Shown: piece after piece, positions 42,116 to 49,831 of the stretch
Position numbering within the stretch: the first letter of the stretch is position 1
Layout of the letters: each line of letters begins with the position of its first letter
From: an uncultured Muribaculaceae bacterium
Lineage (GTDB): Bacteria > Bacteroidota > Bacteroidia > Bacteroidales > Muribaculaceae
Assembly: GCA_910585275.1 (NCBI GenBank)
Contig: CAJUCW010000012.1
Location: forward strand, 39,168 to 103,167
DNA: 64,000 nt
Reading direction: 5' to 3'
Program-made: the position numbers and the translations under genes
The notes under the pieces: model-generated
The model's database searches: none
The model's input: the letters and a program-made list of their open reading frames with translations, nothing else
Told to the model about the DNA's origin: nothing

Positions 42116-44572
42116 ATGAAAAAACTAATGGTTTTCGGCATGACTTCGCTCTTGGCGGCGAGCGCCGGCGCCGATATTCTGAAGGTCGATTCGTTCGACT
42201 ATTACGGACCGTTTCCGGTGCATACACCGCTGATGATTGACTCCGTGGATGTAAAAGGCAAGAAATTTCTCGACGAGAATATCTCAGCGGCCCCATCCTC
42301 GCTGCGTCTCCCCGGGGAAGGCACGAAAATGAACGGCGTAATCTCAGCTCCGGGATACGATTCACCCGCCGTGCATATCCTCTCGTTCAACTTCGAAAAT
42401 GCATCTTACGCCACCCCGACTCTTTCTGTGAAAGGGGTCGGCAATTATACCGCCTATCTCGACGGGAAAAAGACCGACGGCGACAAACTCACCCTGCGCC
42501 CGGCCACACACCGCATCGACATCCGCTACGTCTCCCTCCCCGGAGCCTCTGCTGATTCGCTGAAAGTTGAACTAAAGGCAGACAACGACGCTTGCCTCAC
42601 GCCGAGGAACGACGGCAAACGCAGGTTCACGCTCGAAGACGTGCTCCACGGCAACCGCATCAGTTCCGCCGCCATTTCCCCCGACGGGAAATATATGATC
42701 AACGGATATGCCACAAACCGGCGCGGGGGCCAGACGAGCCACGTCTATAAGGTGGTGTCGCTTTCCGACGGCAAGACCGTGGCGGAACGCTCCGACTATC
42801 TCCGGTGGATGCCTTCAGGCTCGCGCTATTACTTCACGCGCTACAACGTGGAAGGGACGGAACTCGTGGCTGTGGATGCTGCCACAGGGGCGGAACAGAT
42901 TGTGACGGCCTCGCTCCCCGGCGATGCATGGGCAACGATAACACCCGACGAAAAATCGCTTATCCTGACCTCCTCGGAAGAGGGGCGTAAGGAGGACCCG
43001 GGGGTATATGAGATAATCCAGCCGGAAGACCGCCAGCCGGGCTGGCGCAACCGTAGCCGACTTTCGATTCTCGACCTTGCCACAGGCGTTGCCTCTCCGC
43101 TTACTTTCGGCAACCGCAACGTCTTCCTCCACGATATTTCCGACGATTCGAGCCGCCTGCTCATCGGCACGAGCCAAAGCCGTCTGGAGAAGCGTCCCAC
43201 CACCCTCAACGCGCTCTATATCCTCGACCTCGCCACAATGAAAGCCGACACATTGGTGAAAGGGGACGGATTCATCGGGAAGGCCCTGTTCTCACCCGAC
43301 GGCAAGAAGGTGCTTCTCGCAGGTTCGCCGGAAGCCCTCGGAGGCATCGGGAAGAACGTGCCGGAAGGGAGGATTCCGAGCATGGTTGACAACCAGCTCT
43401 TCCTCATCGACGTGGCCACGAAGACCGTAACCCCGCTCACGAAGGAGTTCAATCCGTCGGTCAACGATTTCGCTTGGAGCCGCGCCGACGGCATGGTCTA
43501 TTTCAATGCCGACGACCGCGACAGGGTCAATCTGTTCCGTCTTAACCCCGCCACAGGGGCCATAGCCGCCATTAACCTTCCGGAGGAGAACGTAAGCTCC
43601 TTCTCGGTAGCCGACAACGGGCGCTCCGTGCTCTGGATGGGAGAAAGCGCATCGTCGCCGCTGGCCCTTTACGCGCTCGACACCAAGTCGCTCAAGTCGC
43701 GCCTGCTCGCAAGCCCGAAAAGCGAACATATAGCCGACGTGCAACTCGGCAAGTGCGAGGCATGGGATTTCGTCAATTCGCGTGGCGACTCCATCTGCGG
43801 ACGTTTCTTTCTTCCGCCGGATTTCGACCCGTCGAAGAAGTATCCCCTCATCGTTAACTATTACGGAGGTTGCAGCCCAACGAGCCGCAACTTCGAAAGC
43901 CGCTATCCCCACAACGCATACGCGGCGCAGGGGTATGTGGTGTATGTGATCCAGCCGAGCGGAGCCACGGGCTTCGGCCAGGAATTCTCTTCGCGCCACG
44001 TCAACACGGCCGGCGAAGGGGTGGCGCAAGACATCATCGAAGGCACGAAAGAGTTCTGCCGCCAGCACCCATACGTGGATGATAAGAAAATAGGGTGTAT
44101 CGGGGCATCATACGGAGGGTTCATGACCCAATACCTGCAGACCGTCACCGACATTTTCGCGGCGGCCATATCCCACGCCGGCATCAGCGACCATTCAAGC
44201 TATTGGGGCGAGGGATACTGGGGCTATTCCTACAGCGAAGTTTCCATGGCGGAGTCATACCCCTGGAGCCATCCCGACCTCTATGTGAAGCAGAGCCCGC
44301 TCTACAATGCTGACAAAATACACACTCCGCTCCTATTCCTGCATGGCGATAAAGACAACAACGTGCCGGTAGGGGAGAGCATACAGATGTTCACCGCCCT
44401 TAAACTCCTCGGACGACCCACGGCATTCGTGGCGGTTGCCGATCAGGACCACCATATCCTCGACTACGACAAACGCATAAAATGGCAAGACACCATCTTC
44501 GCCTGGTTTGCCCGCTATCTGAAAGACGACCCCTCCTGGTGGGACGCCCTCTACCCTGCCACCCCGCTCTGA
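42116..44572 (+). CDS. Secreted S9-family prolyl-oligopeptidase-type serine peptidase
   Basis: 818 residues with an N-terminal leader (MVFGMTSLLAASAGA). A beta-propeller region (for example RFTLEDVLHGNRISSAAISPDGKYMINGYATN) precedes the alpha/beta-hydrolase domain. The catalytic triad is visible: S665 in GASYGGFMT, D747 in HGDKDNNVPV and H779 in DQDHHI. Typical S9 context FLPPDFDPSKKYPLIVNYYGG is present. An extra N-terminal beta-rich segment (about 20-170) precedes the propeller. Exported, so probably trims peptides in the periplasm. Specificity (dipeptidyl versus acylaminoacyl) is open: I see no clear double-Glu motif of DPP4. Monocistronic, with promoter and terminator. Confidence 0.88.
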   Translation: MKKLMVFGMTSLLAASAGADILKVDSFDYYGPFPVHTPLMIDSVDVKGKKFLDENISAAPSSLRLPGEGTKMNGVISAPGYDSPAVHILSFNFENASYATPTLSVKGVGNYTAYLDGKKTDGDKLTLRPATHRIDIRYVSLPGASADSLKVELKADNDACLTPRNDGKRRFTLEDVLHGNRISSAAISPDGKYMINGYATNRRGGQTSHVYKVVSLSDGKTVAERSDYLRWMPSGSRYYFTRYNVEGTELVAVDAATGAEQIVTASLPGDAWATITPDEKSLILTSSEEGRKEDPGVYEIIQPEDRQPGWRNRSRLSILDLATGVASPLTFGNRNVFLHDISDDSSRLLIGTSQSRLEKRPTTLNALYILDLATMKADTLVKGDGFIGKALFSPDGKKVLLAGSPEALGGIGKNVPEGRIPSMVDNQLFLIDVATKTVTPLTKEFNPSVNDFAWSRADGMVYFNADDRDRVNLFRLNPATGAIAAINLPEENVSSFSVADNGRSVLWMGESASSPLALYALDTKSLKSRLLASPKSEHIADVQLGKCEAWDFVNSRGDSICGRFFLPPDFDPSKKYPLIVNYYGGCSPTSRNFESRYPHNAYAAQGYVVYVIQPSGATGFGQEFSSRHVNTAGEGVAQDIIEGTKEFCRQHPYVDDKKIGCIGASYGGFMTQYLQTVTDIFAAAISHAGISDHSSYWGEGYWGYSYSEVSMAESYPWSHPDLYVKQSPLYNADKIHTPLLFLHGDKDNNVPVGESIQMFTALKLLGRPTAFVAVADQDHHILDYDKRIKWQDTIFAWFARYLKDDPSWWDALYPATPL

Positions 44573-44592
44573 CAAAAAACGCCTGAATGTGT

Positions 44593-44634
44593 AACGAAGG
44601 GAAACGGACCGGTTGTCCGTTTCCCTTCGTTTTT
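44593..44634 (+). terminator. Intrinsic terminator of the S9 peptidase gene
   Basis: Perfect 16-bp stem (AACGAAGGGAAACGGA with TCCGTTTCCCTTCGTT, seven-base loop) followed by T residues, 20 nt after the stop. Confidence 0.88.
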
Positions 44635-44705
44635 AGAGACCGGGAGATGCCTTTTTGGGAAAAAAATGACATCCGGGCATAAAAAAATGCAATCCGTTCT
44701 CAAAT

Positions 44706-44792
44706 AAATTTTCACACCCGAAAACCTTGACGCCATAAGGCCTCAACCGCGATTTCTAAAGAGGGGTGTGAATTTTTACAAAATTCACACCC
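44706..44792. promoter_or_regulatory. Palindromic operator-like element (AATTTTCACACCC words)
   Basis: AAATTTTCACACCC at 44706-44719, its inverse GGGTGTGAATTTT at 44764-44776 and another direct copy AAAATTCACACCC at 44780-44792. The last two form a perfect 13-bp inverted repeat with a 3-base centre. There is no T-run, so it is not a terminator. It lies about 80 nt upstream of the promoter of the DUF3244 gene. Confidence 0.5.
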
Positions 44793-44869
44793 TTGCAAAA
44801 TATTACACTACAAGACTTTACAACAACACCATGTGAAAACAATGTGAAGTGCTTTTTTCATTTTCAAAA

Positions 44870-44900
44870 TTGGATATGATGCGATTACATTATAATTTTG
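44870..44900 (+). promoter_or_regulatory. Promoter of the DUF3244 gene
   Basis: -33 TTGG at 44870-44873, 20-nt spacer, -7 TAATTTTG at 44893-44900, 33 nt before the start codon. Confidence 0.5.
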
Positions 44901-44933
44901 CAGCAAAATTAACCATAATAAACAAACCTATCC

Positions 44934-45335
44934 ATGAGACTATTCAGATTCATGATTCCGCTTCTGGCGATTGCATTCCTTATCCCGGAAATCAATGCGG
45001 AAGAACAAAAGGCTAAAGAAAACGAAGGAACTCCTATAACGCTTCCGATTGTGGTCAGAAAAGAGAAGAAACCGCCTACGAAGTATGCCCCATCAAGGAA
45101 TATTGATATCCTTGCAACCATCGACAACGGAGCCATCTCGTTCGTACTTCCCTTTGAAGACTATCCCATATACGTGGAGATTGAAGGAGACGGCACTACG
45201 TTCGGCTATTGGACGACCACGTTCACCGACGCGGCATCATGCGAAATGCCCTTCGACGGCACCGTCGGCGACTACCGCCTCACCCTCACCACCGCCGACA
45301 ACTCCACCTACACCGGCTATTTCACCCTCGAATGA
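44934..45335 (+). CDS. Small secreted DUF3244-like protein
   Basis: 133 residues with a signal peptide (FMIPLLAIAFLIPEINA). A Lys/Glu/Pro-rich spacer leads to a single small beta-sandwich (NIDILATIDNGAISFVLPFEDYPIYVEIEGDG, then YRLTLTTADNSTYTGYFTLE). This matches the DUF3244 type of short periplasmic proteins common in Bacteroides relatives. The function is unknown. Monocistronic with its own promoter. The family call is moderate because the protein is short. Confidence 0.65.
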   Translation: MRLFRFMIPLLAIAFLIPEINAEEQKAKENEGTPITLPIVVRKEKKPPTKYAPSRNIDILATIDNGAISFVLPFEDYPIYVEIEGDGTTFGYWTTTFTDAASCEMPFDGTVGDYRLTLTTADNSTYTGYFTLE

Positions 45336-45683
45336 ACCGCCCCGATGTGACCGGATTAATGTAGGGACATGCCTCCGGCATGTTTGATTAAATCGTTGAA
45401 TGGCAATTATAACATTTCGGAGCAATATACCTACATAAATTGAAAAACATGGACATAAAGGAACTTTCAATAAATCGATGTCTCATCATGAGGGGGTGAA
45501 TCCACAATGCGAATGGTATTATTCCGGCAATAAAGTTTTTTCTTTGTAAGGAATAACTCTAATTATCCATTTATAAAATAACAAAATGAATTGCCTATGG
45601 TAAAAACATTGAATTAAAAAAATTGATGTACTGCTGAAATGATATATGCAGTAAAAAAGAATGTCTAACTAAAATAAAAGAAT
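45336..45683. other. 348-bp gap with one arm of the 33-bp inverted repeat
   Basis: No gene seen. The repeat arm is at 45359-45391. The remainder is AT-rich and includes a weak hairpin (ACTGC/GCAGT) about 40 nt upstream of the peptide gene. I could not identify a convincing promoter for the peptide gene. Confidence 0.55.
45359..45391 (+). repeat. Left arm of a perfect 33-bp inverted repeat
   Basis: Runs from ATGTAGGGACATGCC to GGCATGTTTGATTAA and contains an internal palindrome (ACATGCC-TCC-GGCATGT). The exact reverse complement is at 51772-51804. The two arms bracket the peptide/propeller/thioredoxin/transglutaminase/TPR-regulator genes. Confidence 0.9.
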
Positions 45684-45974
45684 ATGAAGAAATTACAATT
45701 GATTATATTCCTTTTGGTTGCGATGAATGCATCTCTGTATGCCCAGATACGTCAATCAGAAGTGGAGAGAGATACGATAGTCATGGAGGAAGTGGAAACC
45801 TTGGCTGAAGAAGAAAGGGACGGAGACTGTTTTATTTCAGGCGGTCCTGGATCGGTTTCATGTTCCATGGGAGGTGGCGCCGGTTCGATAGATGGAAACT
45901 GCCAGGTATCGTGCGACTCATCGTATTACGCATGCTGCGGTTTTGGATGTCATTGTAAACCATACTCTCATTGA
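45684..45974 (+). CDS. Secreted Cys-rich small peptide (NVEALA-like precursor)
   Basis: 96 residues: signal peptide (LIIFLLVAMNASLYAQ), an acidic middle (VMEEVETLAEEERDGD) and a glycine/cysteine-rich C-terminus with eight cysteines (CFISGGPGSVSC, CQVSC, YYACCGFGCHC). The EVETLA word followed by a GGPGSxSC segment recalls the NVEALA group of short exported Bacteroidales peptides that sit beside six-bladed propeller lipoproteins. A mature peptide of about 50 residues with up to four disulfides, or with a bound metal, is plausible. It is followed by a 15-bp hairpin and then the propeller operon. No function is known to me for this family. Confidence 0.7.
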   Translation: MKKLQLIIFLLVAMNASLYAQIRQSEVERDTIVMEEVETLAEEERDGDCFISGGPGSVSCSMGGGAGSIDGNCQVSCDSSYYACCGFGCHCKPYSH

Positions 45975-46021
45975 AATGCTTTCATCGACTAAAAACAGGA
46001 TTTACTCGTGAAATTATATTT

Positions 46022-46054
46022 TTCTATGGGGTAAAACTGTTTTACCCCATAGAA
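46022..46054 (+). terminator. Perfect 15-bp hairpin after the peptide gene (terminator or processing site)
   Basis: TTCTATGGGGTAAAA and TTTTACCCCATAGAA with a 3-base loop, 47 nt after the peptide stop. The following sequence is only weakly T-rich, so partial termination or mRNA 3'-end protection is as likely as full termination. Confidence 0.6.
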
Positions 46055-46109
46055 TTCTAATGGATTACTATAAATTTTATCATTTTTCTTAGTTTTTAAT
46101 GATTAACAA

Positions 46110-47204
46110 ATGAAACGTGTTTTATTATTACTTGCTACAAGTCTGTCGTTGTTTGCCGGGTGCTCCGGTGGGGATGACTCCGAAGGCTTATCCACATTAT
46201 CGGTTGACCTTTCAAAAACGGAAGACCTTCCCCTGTCAAACGGAAAAATCCTGACCATAGAGACCTCCGACAGTTCCTTGTTATATTCCTATGCCAACGT
46301 ATTGAAGTCGGACGGCAGGTTGTTCATACATTCACGCGACCTTCTGAAGGTATTTGATCCGGCTACCGGGAAATATCTCGGCAGGCTTGGCCGCAAAGGT
46401 AACGGCCCTGCGGAATACACCTCCATAAACCAGGTATGGACGGAGGGGGACACTGTCCGGCTGTTTGATTTCAACACCCGTTCCGTACTGAGTTTCAAAC
46501 CCGACGGGACATTCATTTCAAAGGTCAACCCTTATGTGGGTGACAATCCCCGGACCAACAACCTCAAGTTTCCCGTCTATGTCATGAAGTTCCCCGATTC
46601 GAGCGCGTACATCGGCCTCAACTGTTTCACCGACGGCACTACCGAGACTAACCCTACGGCCTCGTTATATGACAACGATCTTGGGTTTGTGTCCGACATA
46701 AGGGGGCGCGAACTCTGTGAGGGGGGCAATCTGAACGACAGGATGTCAATTGACAGGGAAAACGGCAGAATGCTTATGTGGGAAGGACTGAAGGATACGC
46801 TCTTTACCGTCACCAAGACGGATATAAGGCCGTTGTATGCCTTCGATTTCGGCAAGAACAGATTCCCTCCGGAATACCAGAATCTTCCGGAATTGTTCGA
46901 AAGGGCGCAAAAATTCATGGAAGGGAAGGACGTGCCATACGCCTCCGCCATGCACTGTTTCCAGAAATATGGTGACAAGATATTCTTTTCCTTTTCCACA
47001 TCCGACGAACGCTTCTTTCTCGGCATGATAGATACCGGCAACAAAACGGTAAAGACGTTCAGGCTTGTCTCGCCTGACGGCAGGTATTCCCAAGCGTCTT
47101 ATATGACGCTGATGGAGGGCAATCTGTATATCTCGCTGACCGACGGCGATAACCCTGAATCTAACCAACCTTTGTTTATAATCTCGACAGATTATTTTGA
47201 CTAA
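46110..47204 (+). CDS. Six-bladed beta-propeller lipoprotein (BF3164/TolB-like)
   Basis: 364 residues, lipobox at C18 (LSLFAGC). Propeller repeats are visible: LLYSYANVLKSDGRLFIHSRDLLKVFDPATGKYLGRLGRKGNGPAEYTSINQ, then VRLFDFNTRSVLSFKPDGTFISKV and LFIISTDYFD at the end. The G-x-G-P-x-E-Y segment is typical of the Bacteroidales six-bladed propeller family encoded next to NVEALA peptides. It is likely periplasmic or surface-exposed and may bind the small Cys-rich product of the upstream gene (inference). Its stop overlaps the next start by one base (TAATG), so the two are coupled. Confidence 0.8.
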   Translation: MKRVLLLLATSLSLFAGCSGGDDSEGLSTLSVDLSKTEDLPLSNGKILTIETSDSSLLYSYANVLKSDGRLFIHSRDLLKVFDPATGKYLGRLGRKGNGPAEYTSINQVWTEGDTVRLFDFNTRSVLSFKPDGTFISKVNPYVGDNPRTNNLKFPVYVMKFPDSSAYIGLNCFTDGTTETNPTASLYDNDLGFVSDIRGRELCEGGNLNDRMSIDRENGRMLMWEGLKDTLFTVTKTDIRPLYAFDFGKNRFPPEYQNLPELFERAQKFMEGKDVPYASAMHCFQKYGDKIFFSFSTSDERFFLGMIDTGNKTVKTFRLVSPDGRYSQASYMTLMEGNLYISLTDGDNPESNQPLFIISTDYFD

Positions 47205-47767
47205 TGAAAAATATACTTATAGCCGCGATAGTGTTGCTATCCGTAATTTCGGGATGGCTCGGCGGCACGCTTTATCATAAGAAACAATCCGATGGCAGCG
47301 GGGATATTCAAGTACCTGCCTATATTGCACAGGAGTTCAATCTTTACAACGACGGAAGAATCCCTCTGATTGACAGCCTTGAAACGTATGACGGCACGGC
47401 GGTCTCCTTTAAAGAAATTTCCGGTGGGTCGGACTTGTTTGTCTATTTCGATACGTCAGGTTGTCCCCCTTGTAAGGAATTGGCCTTCAGAGCACTTTCC
47501 GAATATAAGACAAAAAAACCGGACTCAAGGATTTCTCTCCTGCTTGAAAATGTAAGGAACCGTGATTTGCTTGTAATGCAAAAGGAACTGAATGACAGCT
47601 ACATGTTTTTTAAAATCCGTAAATTCCCCTTCAAGAAAGTGGATAAGGAAGACGAGATGCTTTCCCCTGTATTTTTCCAAATTGATTCCACCGGCGTATT
47701 TACGAATTGTTTTAAAGTGGACCTTAACCACCCTGAAGACTTGAAGGAATACATCGATAGGATATGA
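47204..47767 (+). CDS. Membrane-anchored thioredoxin-like protein with a CPPC site
   Basis: 187 residues. An N-terminal helix (ILIAAIVLLSVISGWLGG) anchors the protein with its thioredoxin-like domain in the periplasm. The redox site is C87-P-P-C90 in YFDTSGCPPCKELAFRAL; the conserved cis-proline region is weakly visible as LSPVFFQIDSTG. Disulfide reduction or oxidation is the expected activity. Translation is coupled to both neighbours (TAATG before, ATGA after). With an eight-cysteine peptide encoded upstream, that peptide is a natural substrate candidate. Confidence 0.78.
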   Translation: MKNILIAAIVLLSVISGWLGGTLYHKKQSDGSGDIQVPAYIAQEFNLYNDGRIPLIDSLETYDGTAVSFKEISGGSDLFVYFDTSGCPPCKELAFRALSEYKTKKPDSRISLLLENVRNRDLLVMQKELNDSYMFFKIRKFPFKKVDKEDEMLSPVFFQIDSTGVFTNCFKVDLNHPEDLKEYIDRI

Positions 47768-49656
47768 AGTATGGATGTGGCATAACGATATTGCCGGGGC
47801 TGTTGATTTTATATTTGACCGCCTGTTCTGACTTGTCTGGTATGGATGCCGTGTTGGATTCCGCAGGTGAAAACCGTGTTGAGCTCGAACGGGTGCTCGA
47901 TCATTTCAAGGGAAACCAGTTCAAGTACGATGCGGCGTGTTTCCTCATATCCAACATGGGCGGCAAACACCACTACGTAGGGTGGCAGCTCGACAGCCTA
48001 AAGGCCGTCAAGCCACTCGGACGCATGGACGACTGGGAGCTCGCCCGGTGGGACGATTTCGATTTCCGTAGGGACTGCCGTAAGGTCATGGACATAAAGA
48101 CGGTTGATGCGGAAGTCTTGATTGAGAACATCGAACTTGCCTGCGACGTATGGCTTTCGCGCCCCTGGCAAGGGAGATATTCCTTTGAAGATTTCTGCGA
48201 GTACGTCCTTCCGTACAAGGTTGGCGACGAACCTCCCGAACGGTGGCGGAAACTATGGCACGACCGTTACGCCCCCCTGATGGATTCCATACTTTCCCGA
48301 ACCACCGACATCGTCGAGGCTGCCTCAATGATTGCGGAGAGGTTGAAGTCGGAAGGATTCGACAACCACGCCGACGTCGATGTCCCCCACCTCGGGGCCT
48401 CGTTCCTTATGGAGCACCGTGTGGGGTACTGCCGGGAGAACTGCGACATCGCCGCCTATGCCATGCGTTCGCTCGGCATTCCCGTCGCCACAGACAGGTA
48501 CGTCACCTCCCCTTCCTACAACAGCCGCCATTTCTGGAGTGCCGTAATCGACACCACAGGGCTTGCCGTGCCGTTCAACTACACCGAAAGGGGGATAAGC
48601 CGAACCCCGGACCCGCACAGGAGGAAGATGGGGAAAGTGTATCGAAGTTTCTACGGCAAGCAGGCGCGGAAGTTGGGTAGCGTGCCGGAGAAATTGCTTC
48701 CCGAACTGTTCCGCGACACCCATACCCGCGATGTCTCGGAAGAATATTTCCCCGACGGCAAACCCGTGACAGCGACGTTTCCCGAGGGATGCCGGGTCGG
48801 GTATCTGTGCGTTTACAACGGAAAGAGATTCGATGCCGTCGATATCGCCCCGGTCGAAGACGGCAAAGGAGTGTTCCGTTACATAGAAGACGGTGTCCTT
48901 TTGTTTCCCACAGTGTATGAAAACAGGGAAATGCGGCCTTGCGGCTATCCGCTTATGACCGGCAGGGAGACACACAGGAGATTTATCCCCGACAAAGAGA
49001 AAAGAGGGACTGTCGTGTTGAAACGTAAATATCCCATGGTCAATACGGGGCGTTTCCTCGCCAACATTATAGGGGGACGGATAGAGGCTTCGGCTGACAT
49101 CCGGTTCAGGCATCCGACGCTTGTGGCGGAATTTACAGACACGGCACGTACCAACCGGCTTGTTTACCATCCGGATTTGAAAGGGGTCAGGTACGTGCGA
49201 TATGTCTCGCCGCCCAACCGCCGCATAGAGATAGGCGAGATGCATTTTTATAACAAGGGGAAAGAGATAAGGCCCTGCAGGATAACGTCGGACCGGGAAC
49301 TCGACAGCATCCATATCCATAATTTCAGGCTGATTGCCGATAACGTGTGGCATTCTTTCTATCTTTCGCAGGAAGGGGAGGCGTTGACATTCGATTTCGG
49401 GAAGACTGTAAATATCGAGGATGTGCTTTTTGTACCAAGGAACGACGACAATTTCGTGAGGGAAGGTCAGGATTACGAACTGTTTTTCCATGACGGGGAA
49501 AGGGGCTGGTGTCCGTTGGAAAGGAAAAAAGCACCTGCGGACTCAATCGTATTTGACAACGTACCGGACAACGCCGTCCTTTGGCTCCACAACCATTCCG
49601 GAGGAAAGGAGGAACGGCCTTTCTACATGGAAGGGGGCAGACAGGTGTTTATATGA
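47764..49656 (+). CDS. Transglutaminase-like lipoprotein
   Basis: 630 residues, lipobox at C21 (LILYLTAC). The N-terminal half is helical; then a transglutaminase-core segment carries C223 (VGYCRENCDIAAYAMRSLGIPVATDRY) and H256 (NSRHFWSAVIDTTG), with an Asp in the IDTTG/PFNYTE region as probable third residue. The C-terminal part (about 330-630) is beta-rich, with discoidin/CBM-like features (YVRYVSPPNRRIEIGEMHFYNKGKEI, EDVLFVPRNDDNFVREGQDYELFFHDG). Such proteins are found in Bacteroidetes as transglutaminase-like lipoproteins of unknown substrate: protease-like hydrolysis or peptide crosslinking are both possible. ATGA overlap with the thioredoxin-like gene places it in the same operon. Confidence 0.75.
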   Translation: MKYGCGITILPGLLILYLTACSDLSGMDAVLDSAGENRVELERVLDHFKGNQFKYDAACFLISNMGGKHHYVGWQLDSLKAVKPLGRMDDWELARWDDFDFRRDCRKVMDIKTVDAEVLIENIELACDVWLSRPWQGRYSFEDFCEYVLPYKVGDEPPERWRKLWHDRYAPLMDSILSRTTDIVEAASMIAERLKSEGFDNHADVDVPHLGASFLMEHRVGYCRENCDIAAYAMRSLGIPVATDRYVTSPSYNSRHFWSAVIDTTGLAVPFNYTERGISRTPDPHRRKMGKVYRSFYGKQARKLGSVPEKLLPELFRDTHTRDVSEEYFPDGKPVTATFPEGCRVGYLCVYNGKRFDAVDIAPVEDGKGVFRYIEDGVLLFPTVYENREMRPCGYPLMTGRETHRRFIPDKEKRGTVVLKRKYPMVNTGRFLANIIGGRIEASADIRFRHPTLVAEFTDTARTNRLVYHPDLKGVRYVRYVSPPNRRIEIGEMHFYNKGKEIRPCRITSDRELDSIHIHNFRLIADNVWHSFYLSQEGEALTFDFGKTVNIEDVLFVPRNDDNFVREGQDYELFFHDGERGWCPLERKKAPADSIVFDNVPDNAVLWLHNHSGGKEERPFYMEGGRQVFI

Positions 49657-49800
49657 TGTTTATATGATAGGTGTAAACCGTTGCCTTCCGCCTTTAGGAG
49701 GATGGTTTCAAGTATGGAATAACCGTAAATAAATGTGACTTTAACTGCCCTTACAGTCATTTTGAAACAAATGTATATCATCGCGAATTTAAATAATGGT

Positions 49801-49808
49801 TAATTTTG
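49801..49808 (+). promoter_or_regulatory. -7 promoter box of the TPR membrane regulator
   Basis: TAATTTTG, 24 nt upstream of the chosen ATG at 49832. Because it lies inside the longer in-frame extension that begins at 49796, it argues for the downstream start. No clean -33. Confidence 0.5.
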
Positions 49809-49831
49809 CGGCATCAAAACAACGTGACATC

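Larger units (their letters stand above)
44635..44933. other. Noncoding gap with a palindrome and promoter
   Basis: Between the terminator and the DUF3244 gene. It has no coding frame worth reporting. It contains three copies of an AATTTTCACACCC word, two of them forming a 29-bp palindrome, and a -33/-7 promoter just upstream of the next gene. Confidence 0.6.

Noticed and set aside
48325..49491. 388-codon frame antisense to the transglutaminase-like gene
   Set aside because: No start context, signal or domain; the sense gene has a lipobox, active-site motifs and operon junctions.
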